DNA of 64,000 nucleotides from Rhodococcus qingshengii (GTDB taxonomy: Bacteria; Actinomycetota; Actinomycetes; Mycobacteriales; Mycobacteriaceae): assembly GCF_021025955.1 (NCBI RefSeq), contig NZ_JAJNCL010000003.1:558001-622000 (forward strand), given 5' to 3'. Of this stretch, positions 45,501 to 52,890 are shown in pieces (within the stretch, counting starts at the first letter, position 1; each line of letters begins with the position of its first letter). Both the position numbers and the translations under genes were made by a program. Below the pieces are notes generated by a model. That model saw only the letters and a list, made by a program, of their open reading frames with translations. It was not told where the DNA came from and made no database searches.

Positions 45501-46032
45501 CCGGCACACCCATCGCGGCAAGCGAACGCTCACTGACGGCAGGAACCGTAGATGACTTCGACGCCGGGTCGTCGCCCACCAGCAGGACGACGCCACCCTT
45601 GGGGTTCACGCCGTACATGTTGGCGTGGCGAATGGTGTCGGTAGCGCGGTCGACGCCTGGGCCCTTGCCGTACCAGACACCGGTCACGCCGTCGTGGGTC
45701 GCGGTTCCTGCAGGGAGGTCCGTCTGGCTTCCCCACACCGCGGTGGCAGCAAGTTCCTCGTTGAAGCCGGGGATGAAGGTGATGTCGTGCTCCGCGAGCA
45801 CCTTGGGCATCCCGTGAAGCATCTTGTCGACGCCGCCAAGGGGACTGCCCTGGTAACCGGACACGAAGGTAGCAATACGCTTACCTGCCCGAATGTCGCG
45901 AACGTGCTGCTCGACGAAGCCGCGTGCAATTGCCTGAACACCGGTCAGCAACACCGGTCCCGATCCCGACCGGTACCGATCATCGAGGTCATAGGGCTTG
46001 GCCTGGGCTACGCCCGACACCAGTTCAGTCAT
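42577..46032 (-). CDS. indolepyruvate ferredoxin oxidoreductase, fused alpha and beta parts
   Basis: A 1151-residue thiamine-diphosphate and iron-sulfur enzyme that oxidatively decarboxylates aryl pyruvates (or other 2-oxoacids) to acyl-CoA, reducing ferredoxin. The N-terminal half has [15 protein letters not shown] and [14 protein letters not shown], and the TPP site is near [29 protein letters not shown]. The cysteine-rich ferredoxin-like part ([26 protein letters not shown]) follows, then the gamma-type [22 protein letters not shown]. Such long fused forms are usual in actinobacteria. It is transcribed alone, tail to tail with the lipoprotein gene, and has palindromes upstream. Confidence 0.93.
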   Translation of the reverse strand: [1151 protein letters not shown]

Positions 46033-46160
46033 CGTGGACCACCGTTCCGTCTGCAGTGCATTTCAACTACCGTGCATTCTCAACAACCGCGTAACTCGAT
46101 CTGTTCAGATGATCGTGGTCGAGGTATGTGAAAGCGTCAACAGAGGCTCGTTCAACTATT

Positions 46161-46201
46161 CAAATTGACAATTTGTGAGCCAAATCACGTGACCTAGGTC
46201 A
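46161..46201. promoter_or_regulatory. two palindromes upstream of the indolepyruvate oxidoreductase gene
   Basis: CAAATTG-A-CAATTTG (46161-46175) is a perfect palindrome with a one-base centre, and TGACCTAGGTCA (46190-46201) is a perfect 12-bp palindrome. They lie 129-169 bp upstream of the oxidoreductase start and 153-193 bp before the MerR gene start. Both could be regulator sites; the binding protein is unknown. Confidence 0.5.
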
Positions 46202-46286
46202 TCGAATCAATCAGTTGGAGACCTGTTCGTGGCGATACGGCGAAACGGACATAAAACATTCCAGACAATGCAAACCGAGAACATCC

Positions 46287-46317
46287 TTGACATTGACGCA
46301 ACGTCAACTTGCATGCT
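46287..46317 (+). promoter_or_regulatory. MerR-type promoter of the TipA-like gene
   Basis: TTGACA (-35, 46287-46292) and CATGCT (-10, 46312-46317) are 19 bp apart, the over-long spacer typical of MerR-activated promoters. The spacer holds the palindrome TTGACG-CAA-CGTCAA (46293-46307), the usual operator shape of TipAL/MerR proteins. The MerR-family gene starts 37 bp downstream, so autoregulation is expected. Confidence 0.75.
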
Positions 46318-46353
46318 GAATGAGCACAACCGATCCGAGAGTAGGAACTCCAC

Positions 46354-47109
46354 GTGAGCGAATGGTCCATCCAAGAACTCGCCAAATCCGCCGGTACCAC
46401 CAGCAGAACACTGCGTCACTACGGCGATCTCGGACTCCTGGAACCGAGTCGCATCGGCGCCAACGGCTACCGCTTCTACAACGAAAACGCCCTGGTGCGG
46501 TTGCAACGCATCCTGTTGCTCCGAGAACTTGGACTCGGATTGCCGGCCATCGCCGAAGTCCTCACCGGCGAACGCGACACGGCCGCCGCGCTGCGCACCC
46601 ATCTCGAACTTCTCGAGCAAGAGCGCACGCGAATCTCGAGACAGATCGAATCTGTCAACACGACCTTGAACAAGACGAAGAAAGGTGAATCACTCATGCC
46701 GGAAGATGTTTTCGACGGGTTCGACCACACCCGATACAAGGACGAGGTCATCGAGCGTTGGGGCAAGGACGCTTACACCAGCGGCGACAACTGGTGGCGA
46801 TCGATGTCCGAGCAAGACCGGAAAGCGCATTTGCAGACTCAAGCTGACATCGCTGAGGCATTCGGCACCGCACTGTCAGCTGGCCTGTCCGCGGAGAGCG
46901 ACGACGTCCAGTCGATTACCCAGAGACAGTTCGAGTGGATAAAGATCGGTTGGCAGGGAAGGACTCCCAGCGCCGACGCTTTCACCGGACTCGGACAGAT
47001 GTACGTCGACGATCCCCGCTTCACTGCAAACTACGACAGGTACGGCGACGGCACCGCTGTACTGGTCCGTGATGCGATGAAGGTCTACGCCGAGCGCAAC
47101 CTGCACTAG
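46354..47109 (+). CDS. MerR-family regulator with TipAS antibiotic-binding domain
   Basis: A 251-residue, TipAL-like regulator. The N-terminal MerR domain is SIQELAKSAGTTSRTLRHYGDLGLLEPSRIGANGYRFYNENALVRLQRILLLRELGLGLPAIAEVL, followed by a coiled-coil (LLEQERTRISRQIESVNTTLN) and a C-terminal TipAS domain (GFDHTRYKDEVIERWGKDAY...WWRSMSEQD...MYVDDPRFTANYDRYGDGTAVLVRDAM) that in TipAL binds thiopeptides and other drugs. It starts with GTG at 46354. It is convergent with the large regulator downstream; no resistance gene is adjacent. Confidence 0.92.
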   Translation: MSEWSIQELAKSAGTTSRTLRHYGDLGLLEPSRIGANGYRFYNENALVRLQRILLLRELGLGLPAIAEVLTGERDTAAALRTHLELLEQERTRISRQIESVNTTLNKTKKGESLMPEDVFDGFDHTRYKDEVIERWGKDAYTSGDNWWRSMSEQDRKAHLQTQADIAEAFGTALSAGLSAESDDVQSITQRQFEWIKIGWQGRTPSADAFTGLGQMYVDDPRFTANYDRYGDGTAVLVRDAMKVYAERNLH

Positions 47110-47116
47110 CCGGTAG

Positions 47117-49762
47117 TCAGTCCTGCCCGCTGACGAGCAGGTTGTGTCGGTGCGCTGCCGCGACGGCCTCTTCCCGGGAATGCGCACCGAGTTTGCGATA
47201 CAGGGCACGGAGATGACTCTTCAATGTGTTGTTGGATACGAACAACTTTCGCGCTATCTCACCGATCGGAATGCCGAGACCCAGTTCCACGAGAACGTCC
47301 ATCTCCCGCTTCGTCAATTGAACTCGAACGATCGCCGCCGGATACATCTGCGCCGCTTCGGATTCGAGAAAGGTTACGACGGCGCTGCTCGAGCCCTCGG
47401 CCCGATCTTCGAGTTGCCTGATCAGATCACGCGGTATCGTCGCCAGCGCCGACAGGACACCTGAGGTTTCGAGCAGTCCGCGAGCCTCCTCCCACGGACT
47501 CGCGGAAGCGGGGATCCTGCCCAGTTCACACAGAGCGGCGCATTCGATCAGCAGGGACTCGAGCCGAAACCTAGTGAGATACTGCCCGCTCCAGTCGATT
47601 TCGCGGCACAATTCCAATGCCTGGGACGGCGACCCGGTCAGGAGATGCGCCCGCGCTACGGAGACAGTGACAACAGCAAACGTATGTGGCGCAGCGACTG
47701 ATTCTTCCAGCGCCTTGGTGCCCTCCCCGGACGCCAACAGAAGATCGATACGTGCCGCGGTGAGAAGCGCGTCACCGAGTGATCGTTCACACGGATTCAC
47801 GTGCCCGTGCGTTGCCACTGCGCGCTGGAGGGAAATCAGCCCCGAGAACGGGTCCGATTGCAGCAGTGCAAATCTGGTGTAAGTGTAGGCCGCGAACGCC
47901 CACAGGTCGCCCGGCGGTGTGATCTCGGCGAGTGCGTCCATCGCGGCAGCGCCGGCGTGCAGGTCCACGCTGTCGCACGCCACCAGTGCCCGCGCGATCG
48001 CTCCCCCCATGTGCGAGGGCGGTCCCAACCATCCCGAAACGTCCGGGTGTGTGTTTTCTAGGTGCAGCCAGTCTGTCGCGTGCGCGACGTCCCCGATCAG
48101 CGCTGAGTTGAGCGCGGCATTGCTTGAGGCGTGACGCAGGACGAACTCCGGACCATGTTGCACCGCACCTTGATAAGCGAGTCGCAATTCCACCGCGGCA
48201 TCACCGAGGTCACCGGTCAGTTGATGCGAGACTCCCCAGATCAGCCGCAGGGCGGGCAGTTGAGACCCCAACGCGCCCAACGACTCGTCGCCGAGTCCGT
48301 ACACGACGTGCGCCAACTTGCGCGTGATCTCGGTGGAGCGTTGGTACTTACCGGATGTTCTCAGCACCACCGATTGGACCGTTCCGACGTTCAACAAGCT
48401 GTGTGCATGCGGACTACCACCTATCGCACGCAATTCCGCCGGTTCCGTCGGTAGCGAATCGCCGTTGATCAACTGCGGCCGCAGACGTGATTCGAGCAGG
48501 TCACGGCCCACCAGAATCGAAGGGTTCGAACTGAGTACGTCGCCGGGTATGGATTGCAACGCAGTCCGGACCAATCCGGTGTGATCGACCAGAAGATCGG
48601 CCCAGTGACGCTCGAGTATGTCGAGCGCCCTGGTCCACTTGCGTCCATCCAAGGCGTAGTGAACGGCACCGGCTATATCCGAAGTCCCGAGAGCGTGATC
48701 GACGAGAATCTGGAAGGGATCTTCGAATCCATCCCCTTGTTCGGTCCGTATCTGTATGAATGCCAGTCGAACTGACGGCGCAAAGTACCAGGACGGTTCT
48801 CCCTCGAAACCATTCCGGAAGATCAGGCCGAAAGACTCGAGCAAGTCCAGTTTGCCCGCCACGTCAAGATCGCCGGACAGGACACGAGCGATCTCTGGCG
48901 TCACCGTGCGGGCAGCGGCGATCGTAGTCGCGAAGTCGAACAACTCGAGCGACTTGCCCGATCGAGGAGCGGCCCGACTGACGTACGCGTGGATCGCCTG
49001 GTCCACTCGCTGCTGAACGCGTTCGCGTCCACGGCTCGGTTCACTCAGCCCCGCAACCGCACTCAGAGCAACCTTCATCAGCACGGGAACGCCGGCAACG
49101 CGTTCACAGATCGAATGGACGATGCCCGAGGGAAGGTGGATCCCTGCCTCCGCGAACAGAACTGTCGACTCGTCGAGCGTGTATCTGAGGTCGTTCGCGC
49201 ACAGGTACTCGTCCACGCGGACGTCTTCGAGCAAGTCTGTCGCAGACCGATCCTGCAGCGTGACGATTACTTTCAATCCGGGAAGCCGCACGATCAGATC
49301 CACGATTCGGCGTCCCACCTCGTCACCCTCAACCAGGTCGATGCGGTTGAACACCAACACGAATGGTGCGGACGACGAGTCGAGTAGTGATTCGATCGCG
49401 CCCACCGGATCCTTGCGCATTCGTGGCGGGGCCTCGAGTGATTCCAGCGAATCCTGAATCACTGCGAGCGCGGTGTTCCAGTACTCGAGGGGGGTCATCC
49501 GATGCGATGGCGCCGGCACCCAGACAACCGGTCTGCTCGGCACCTGCCCGAGAGTCGTGAGCCACAAGGCGGCGAGTTCCGTCTTGCCGAACCCACGCGG
49601 CGAATCGATGACGGTCAATCCCGCCGAGCGTTCCATCAATCCGAGCAGACGAGGACGAATCGCCGTGGCTCCACGCCCGGCAAGCCGTCTTTGCAGCGTC
49701 CCCCTTCCTCGAGGATTTCGCTTTGCTCGAGATAGCTGCGATCGATTCGAAGTGGACGTCAT
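47117..49762 (-). CDS. LuxR-family ATP-binding regulator (MalT/LAL-like)
   Basis: An 881-residue regulator. A P-loop SPRGFGKTELAALWL lies near residue 54, with a Walker B-like FVLVFNRID near 155. The long helical middle (about 300-790) resembles the TPR-like sensor of MalT/LAL proteins. The C-terminal LuxR helix-turn-helix is LTKREMDVLVELGLGIPIGEIARKLFVSNNTLKSHLRALYRKLGAHSREEAVAAA. Such proteins use ATP and an inducer to activate operons. It is divergent from an AraC-family gene with about 240 bp between them and ends seven bases from the TipA-like gene stop. Confidence 0.88.
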   Translation of the reverse strand: MTSTSNRSQLSRAKRNPRGRGTLQRRLAGRGATAIRPRLLGLMERSAGLTVIDSPRGFGKTELAALWLTTLGQVPSRPVVWVPAPSHRMTPLEYWNTALAVIQDSLESLEAPPRMRKDPVGAIESLLDSSSAPFVLVFNRIDLVEGDEVGRRIVDLIVRLPGLKVIVTLQDRSATDLLEDVRVDEYLCANDLRYTLDESTVLFAEAGIHLPSGIVHSICERVAGVPVLMKVALSAVAGLSEPSRGRERVQQRVDQAIHAYVSRAAPRSGKSLELFDFATTIAAARTVTPEIARVLSGDLDVAGKLDLLESFGLIFRNGFEGEPSWYFAPSVRLAFIQIRTEQGDGFEDPFQILVDHALGTSDIAGAVHYALDGRKWTRALDILERHWADLLVDHTGLVRTALQSIPGDVLSSNPSILVGRDLLESRLRPQLINGDSLPTEPAELRAIGGSPHAHSLLNVGTVQSVVLRTSGKYQRSTEITRKLAHVVYGLGDESLGALGSQLPALRLIWGVSHQLTGDLGDAAVELRLAYQGAVQHGPEFVLRHASSNAALNSALIGDVAHATDWLHLENTHPDVSGWLGPPSHMGGAIARALVACDSVDLHAGAAAMDALAEITPPGDLWAFAAYTYTRFALLQSDPFSGLISLQRAVATHGHVNPCERSLGDALLTAARIDLLLASGEGTKALEESVAAPHTFAVVTVSVARAHLLTGSPSQALELCREIDWSGQYLTRFRLESLLIECAALCELGRIPASASPWEEARGLLETSGVLSALATIPRDLIRQLEDRAEGSSSAVVTFLESEAAQMYPAAIVRVQLTKREMDVLVELGLGIPIGEIARKLFVSNNTLKSHLRALYRKLGAHSREEAVAAAHRHNLLVSGQD

Positions 49763-50000
49763 GATGGCCGACCAACGAGCAGTCGATCCCCGCCGAACTC
49801 AAGATTTCGTTCGAGCATCGAACTCCCAACCTGTCCACCCATAACGAACAACATAGACAGGATCGCCGCGACACGCGAGCACTGGCCGTCTCACAAATAC
49901 GCCCGAATTGTCTCATTATGTGGGCTCGGTCACTATTGACATTTATTTGCGGGAGAGTGACTGCGACCTGCAGGATCTGACATATCATGCCCGCGTGTCG

Positions 50001-51002
50001 ATGAATTCCGCCCGCATCCGCGTGTCGACTCGATCGGTTGATCCGGAGGACGCCGACGACTTCTGGCGCGGCGCGACGCGTCCGTTCTTCGTCACCGAAC
50101 CAGTGGGTGCCGACACTCTGCTCGAAGGCTCGATATCCGCTCTGCCCATCGGGACCTCGCTGATCGGTGAAACTACCTTCAATGCGCAGAAGTACACCCG
50201 AAACAAAATTGTCATCGCCGAGAGCGGACTCGACGATCAGTACATGATCCAGGTCGTCCTCGACGGGCAGGTGAGTGGTGATGCCGAGGGGGTGGATTTT
50301 GTCGCCCGCCCAGGGGACGTCACGTTCCTCGACCTAGGGCGTACCTGGACCGCCGACGCCGAAGCCGAGGTGACAGGGCGCACCATCACGCTCCTCGCCC
50401 CGCGCTCTCTCGTCGAGGCCGAGTCCAAGGGTCGTTCCCTCCACGGGACGGTACTGCGCGGTGTTCCTGCCTTCGTTCTCGCTCAGTGCATGCAATCGGT
50501 CGTACTGGCGCTGCCGCATCTCGACCCCGATGCTGCGGCGGGTTACGAGGACGTCGTCGCTTCCCTTCTCCGTGTCAGCTTGGGCATCGCCGAGCCGGAC
50601 TTGTTGCCGCGGCCCGATCACTCTCTCCGCGATCGTGCGTACGCCTACATTGCCGAGCATCTCTCCGAGATCTGGCTGGGGCCGACGACCATGTGCGCGG
50701 CCTTGTCGGTTTCCCGGGCACAGCTCTACCGTGCATTTGCGTCCGACGGCGGAATTGCTCTTGTCATACGGCGCAAGCGCCTCGAACTCGTCTACCGCGA
50801 GTTGACCCGAGCCGAGATGTCGAACGAAACGATCGAAGCGCTGGCGCAGCGTTGCGGCTTCACGTCCAAGTCCCAGTTGGCACGCGCGTTCAAGGACTTC
50901 TACGGGATGACACCGAGCCAGGCCCGTACCGACGGCAGACGCACGATCGGAGACCCGTCGATCGCGCGTCTGCACCGCCGTCTCCGGTTCTTCAGCCCTT
51001 GA
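50001..51002 (+). CDS. AraC-family transcriptional regulator
   Basis: A 333-residue regulator from the ATG at 50001. It has an N-terminal cupin-like AraC ligand-binding domain (TRPFFVTEPVGADTLLEGSI...FVARPGDVTFLDLGRTW) and a C-terminal double helix-turn-helix (IAEHLSEIWLGPTTMCAALSVSRAQLYRAFASDGGIALVIRRKRLELVYRELT...IEALAQRCGFTSKSQLARAFKDFYGMTPSQAR). The open frame begins at 49908 and an in-frame GTG lies at 49995; upstream residues look non-coding, so 50001 or 49995 is likely. The region 49763-50000 carries both divergent promoters, but I could not define them. Confidence 0.88.
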   Translation: MNSARIRVSTRSVDPEDADDFWRGATRPFFVTEPVGADTLLEGSISALPIGTSLIGETTFNAQKYTRNKIVIAESGLDDQYMIQVVLDGQVSGDAEGVDFVARPGDVTFLDLGRTWTADAEAEVTGRTITLLAPRSLVEAESKGRSLHGTVLRGVPAFVLAQCMQSVVLALPHLDPDAAAGYEDVVASLLRVSLGIAEPDLLPRPDHSLRDRAYAYIAEHLSEIWLGPTTMCAALSVSRAQLYRAFASDGGIALVIRRKRLELVYRELTRAEMSNETIEALAQRCGFTSKSQLARAFKDFYGMTPSQARTDGRRTIGDPSIARLHRRLRFFSP

Positions 51003-51182
51003 ATCGCAATACTTCACAGACTCGGGATCGTGCCTGTGTTCTAGTTGATCCATGAGCTGGGTCGACAAGGAACTGAGCCTGGCTGCGCTCACCGGCCCAA
51101 TCACAGTGCGCTGAGCACAGGCCACAGATGGCCGGCGCGGACAGTCCGCCGCTGGAAGCATCGGTTCGCTGCGTATCCGACA

Positions 51183-51359
51183 ATGGCGGTGACGCTACTG
51201 GTGGCCACAGTGTTCATAGCGGCCGTCATCGCTACGGGTGCCCCGGTGCGAGATGCCGGAGGATTCCCGACGTCCTTGATCGTACTGGCGGTCGTCGCCC
51301 TGGTGACGTACGCGTTCTCCTACGTGCTCGCCCCGGCCCAGGCCTCCGCAACTCCGTAA
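51183..51359 (+). CDS. small two-helix membrane protein (uncertain)
   Basis: A 58-residue frame with two hydrophobic segments, AVTLLVATVFIAAVIATGAP and SLIVLAVVALVTYAFSYVLAP, separated by a charged loop. The frame is open from 51045 but its first ~45 residues look like random translation. No ribosome binding site is evident before the ATG at 51183. It may be a real small membrane protein, a fragment of a larger transporter, or chance. Confidence 0.35.
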   Translation: MAVTLLVATVFIAAVIATGAPVRDAGGFPTSLIVLAVVALVTYAFSYVLAPAQASATP

Positions 51360-51438
51360 GTAACTCTGCTTCATCACAATTCAGTACCCGAACCGCGGTA
51401 GTGGCCAGAACTATCCACACCGAGCAGCTCAGATCACT

Positions 51439-51543
51439 TCAGCTGGAAATAAACCGAAGAACAAGCTGCTCGATGCCTTCCGATACGACCTTGGTGAGGG
51501 CGGTGAAGTCGTTCGACCAATGTTGAATATCCAAGCTGCTCAT
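51439..51543 (-). CDS. 34-residue amphipathic peptide
   Basis: A short frame with an excellent ribosome binding site, GGAGG, eight bases before the ATG at 51543. The product begins MSSLDIQHWSNDFTALTK and ends with LVLRFISS. Hydrophobic residues recur every three to four positions (Leu4, Trp9, Phe13, Leu16, Val19/20, Ile24, Leu27, Phe31), giving one amphipathic helix. There is no signal peptide. Corynebacterial PorA/PorH channel peptides and phenol-soluble-modulin-like peptides share size and style, but no clear sequence match was recognised. Confidence 0.5.
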   Translation of the reverse strand: MSSLDIQHWSNDFTALTKVVSEGIEQLVLRFISS

Positions 51544-51925
51544 TGATTTCCTCCGGTCTACATCCCGCTGCCTGTGACCGCATGACGAATGCGAGGCATC
51601 GGTCGCGTACTAGAACTATCTGCGAAAATGCGGTTTCCGTTAGCCGGACCGACCGAACAGCGACACTGGTTCCTGCGAACCTGGTACTGCAGATGCCATC
51701 GAACGGTTGCAACAACGCCTTGCAGAGTTCGAGCGAAAAGCGCTATCCGCCAAAAGTATTAGCTCGAAAGAACTACGATCCACGCGATTTCCGGGCGCAC
51801 AAGACCCACAGCGCACCGACGGCGATCAGGGCGAGTTGGCTGCTCGATTGTCATGCACCAAACGCGGACGCCACTCCAGGAAGTAAGCGAAGTCCCCCAA
51901 TGGGAATCAGGCCCGCTTACTCACT
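51544..51925. other. intergenic region, no clear gene
   Basis: About 380 bp between the peptide gene and the methyltransferase gene. On the minus strand it would carry the peptide's promoter; on either strand the longer open frames have no ribosome binding site or domain pattern. The inverted repeat GTAAGCG/CGCTTAC (about 51884-51922, minus strand after the methyltransferase stop) could be part of a terminator. Nothing else is supported. Confidence 0.4.
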
Positions 51926-52798
51926 TCACTGATTTCGTCTGGCGACGATGGCGAAATTCAAGGGGATCCTCGGAGCCTGGTCCGACAGAGTCCATCCGTT
52001 GGCGCACGCAATGAGTTCCGGGAAGGCCGGCCAGTCCATGTAGGGAAGTTCCGAAACTGATTCGATATGAAGGCCCGCATCCAGCAAGGAACCAATGACC
52101 TCGCCTAGGTCGTGGCGCCATTCGTGGTTAGTGGCGTGCGCTATCTGTCCGTCGGAGTTCCCGGTGTAGGTCGCGGAGTCTTCGTACGAACGCACGCCGC
52201 CTCCGGAGAGGTAGTCGTCGGTGATCGTCCACGGTTCGAATGCCATTGCGCCGAGGATCGGATGATCGTCGCGGATCTGAAACACCCCACCTGGCTCGAG
52301 GAGGTCGTGGATCGACCGAGCCCAAGTAGCGAGTTCCGGCAACCAGACGATGGTCCCGGCGCTGGTGACGATCGTGTCGAAACGCCTGTCGACAAGAGTC
52401 GAAGCGAATCGCGCATCACCTTCCACCCAGGCGATCCGGCGGTTGTCGGCCTTCGCGATACGAGCTGCGTGGTGCAGAGAGTTGGGTGACAGATCAAGCC
52501 CGTGCACGTCGATCGCACCAAGTCGCGCCCAGGAGATGGTGTCGATCCCGATGTGGCACTGCAAATGCAGGAGCGAGCGACCCCGCACTCCTGACTCCGG
52601 CAGATGCGGGGCCAGAATTGACAAGTCGTTTTGCACAACTGTGGAAATAGCCGCTCTGTTAGCGAGAAACCCTCCGACGTCGTACATTTCGGAGCGCACA
52701 TGCACATCGGCGCGATCATCCCAATTCGCCTTGTTGCCGGCGATGGCTTCGGCCTCGTGTTTCGCTTCGGCCTCGTGCTTCGCTTCTGGCCCGTGCAT
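51926..52798 (-). CDS. class I SAM-dependent methyltransferase
   Basis: A 290-residue methyltransferase. The SAM-binding fold starts SLLHLQCHIGIDTISWARLGAIDVHGLDLSPNSLHHAAR, with the acidic VEGDARFAS and DTIVTSAGTIVWLPELATWARSIHDLLEPGGVFQIRDDHP following. The family modifies small molecules; substrate unknown. The first 18 residues are a charged repeat, EAKHEA-type, encoded by an 18-bp tandem repeat at 52746-52799, so the native start may be further in or the tail may be extra. It is flanked by unrelated genes. Confidence 0.87.
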   Translation of the reverse strand: MHGPEAKHEAEAKHEAEAIAGNKANWDDRADVHVRSEMYDVGGFLANRAAISTVVQNDLSILAPHLPESGVRGRSLLHLQCHIGIDTISWARLGAIDVHGLDLSPNSLHHAARIAKADNRRIAWVEGDARFASTLVDRRFDTIVTSAGTIVWLPELATWARSIHDLLEPGGVFQIRDDHPILGAMAFEPWTITDDYLSGGGVRSYEDSATYTGNSDGQIAHATNHEWRHDLGEVIGSLLDAGLHIESVSELPYMDWPAFPELIACANGWTLSDQAPRIPLNFAIVARRNQ

Positions 52799-52799
52799 C
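52746..52799. repeat. 18-bp tandem repeat at the start of the methyltransferase gene
   Basis: Two nearly identical 18-bp units (GCTTCGGCCTCGTGTTTC and GCTTCGGCCTCGTGCTTC) and a degenerate third. On the minus strand they code for Glu-Ala-Lys-His-Glu-Ala. The length is a multiple of three, so copy changes would only alter the N-terminal tail. Confidence 0.75.
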
Positions 52800-52890
52800 A
52801 GTGCCCCTCCGAGATCGGCTTGAACTGCCTTTCTAACACGTCTGAAGTCGTGTTCGCCGTCGTGTTCTCGAGGACACTTTCGTTACCGGA

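Noticed and set aside
43735-45555. 606-codon open frame on the plus strand
   Set aside because: It runs antisense to the clear indolepyruvate oxidoreductase gene; its long openness follows from high GC at third positions and it has no domain pattern.
51434-51715. 93-codon open frame on the minus strand
   Set aside because: It has no ribosome binding site and no pattern; the 34-codon frame in the same place has a strong ribosome binding site and is preferred.
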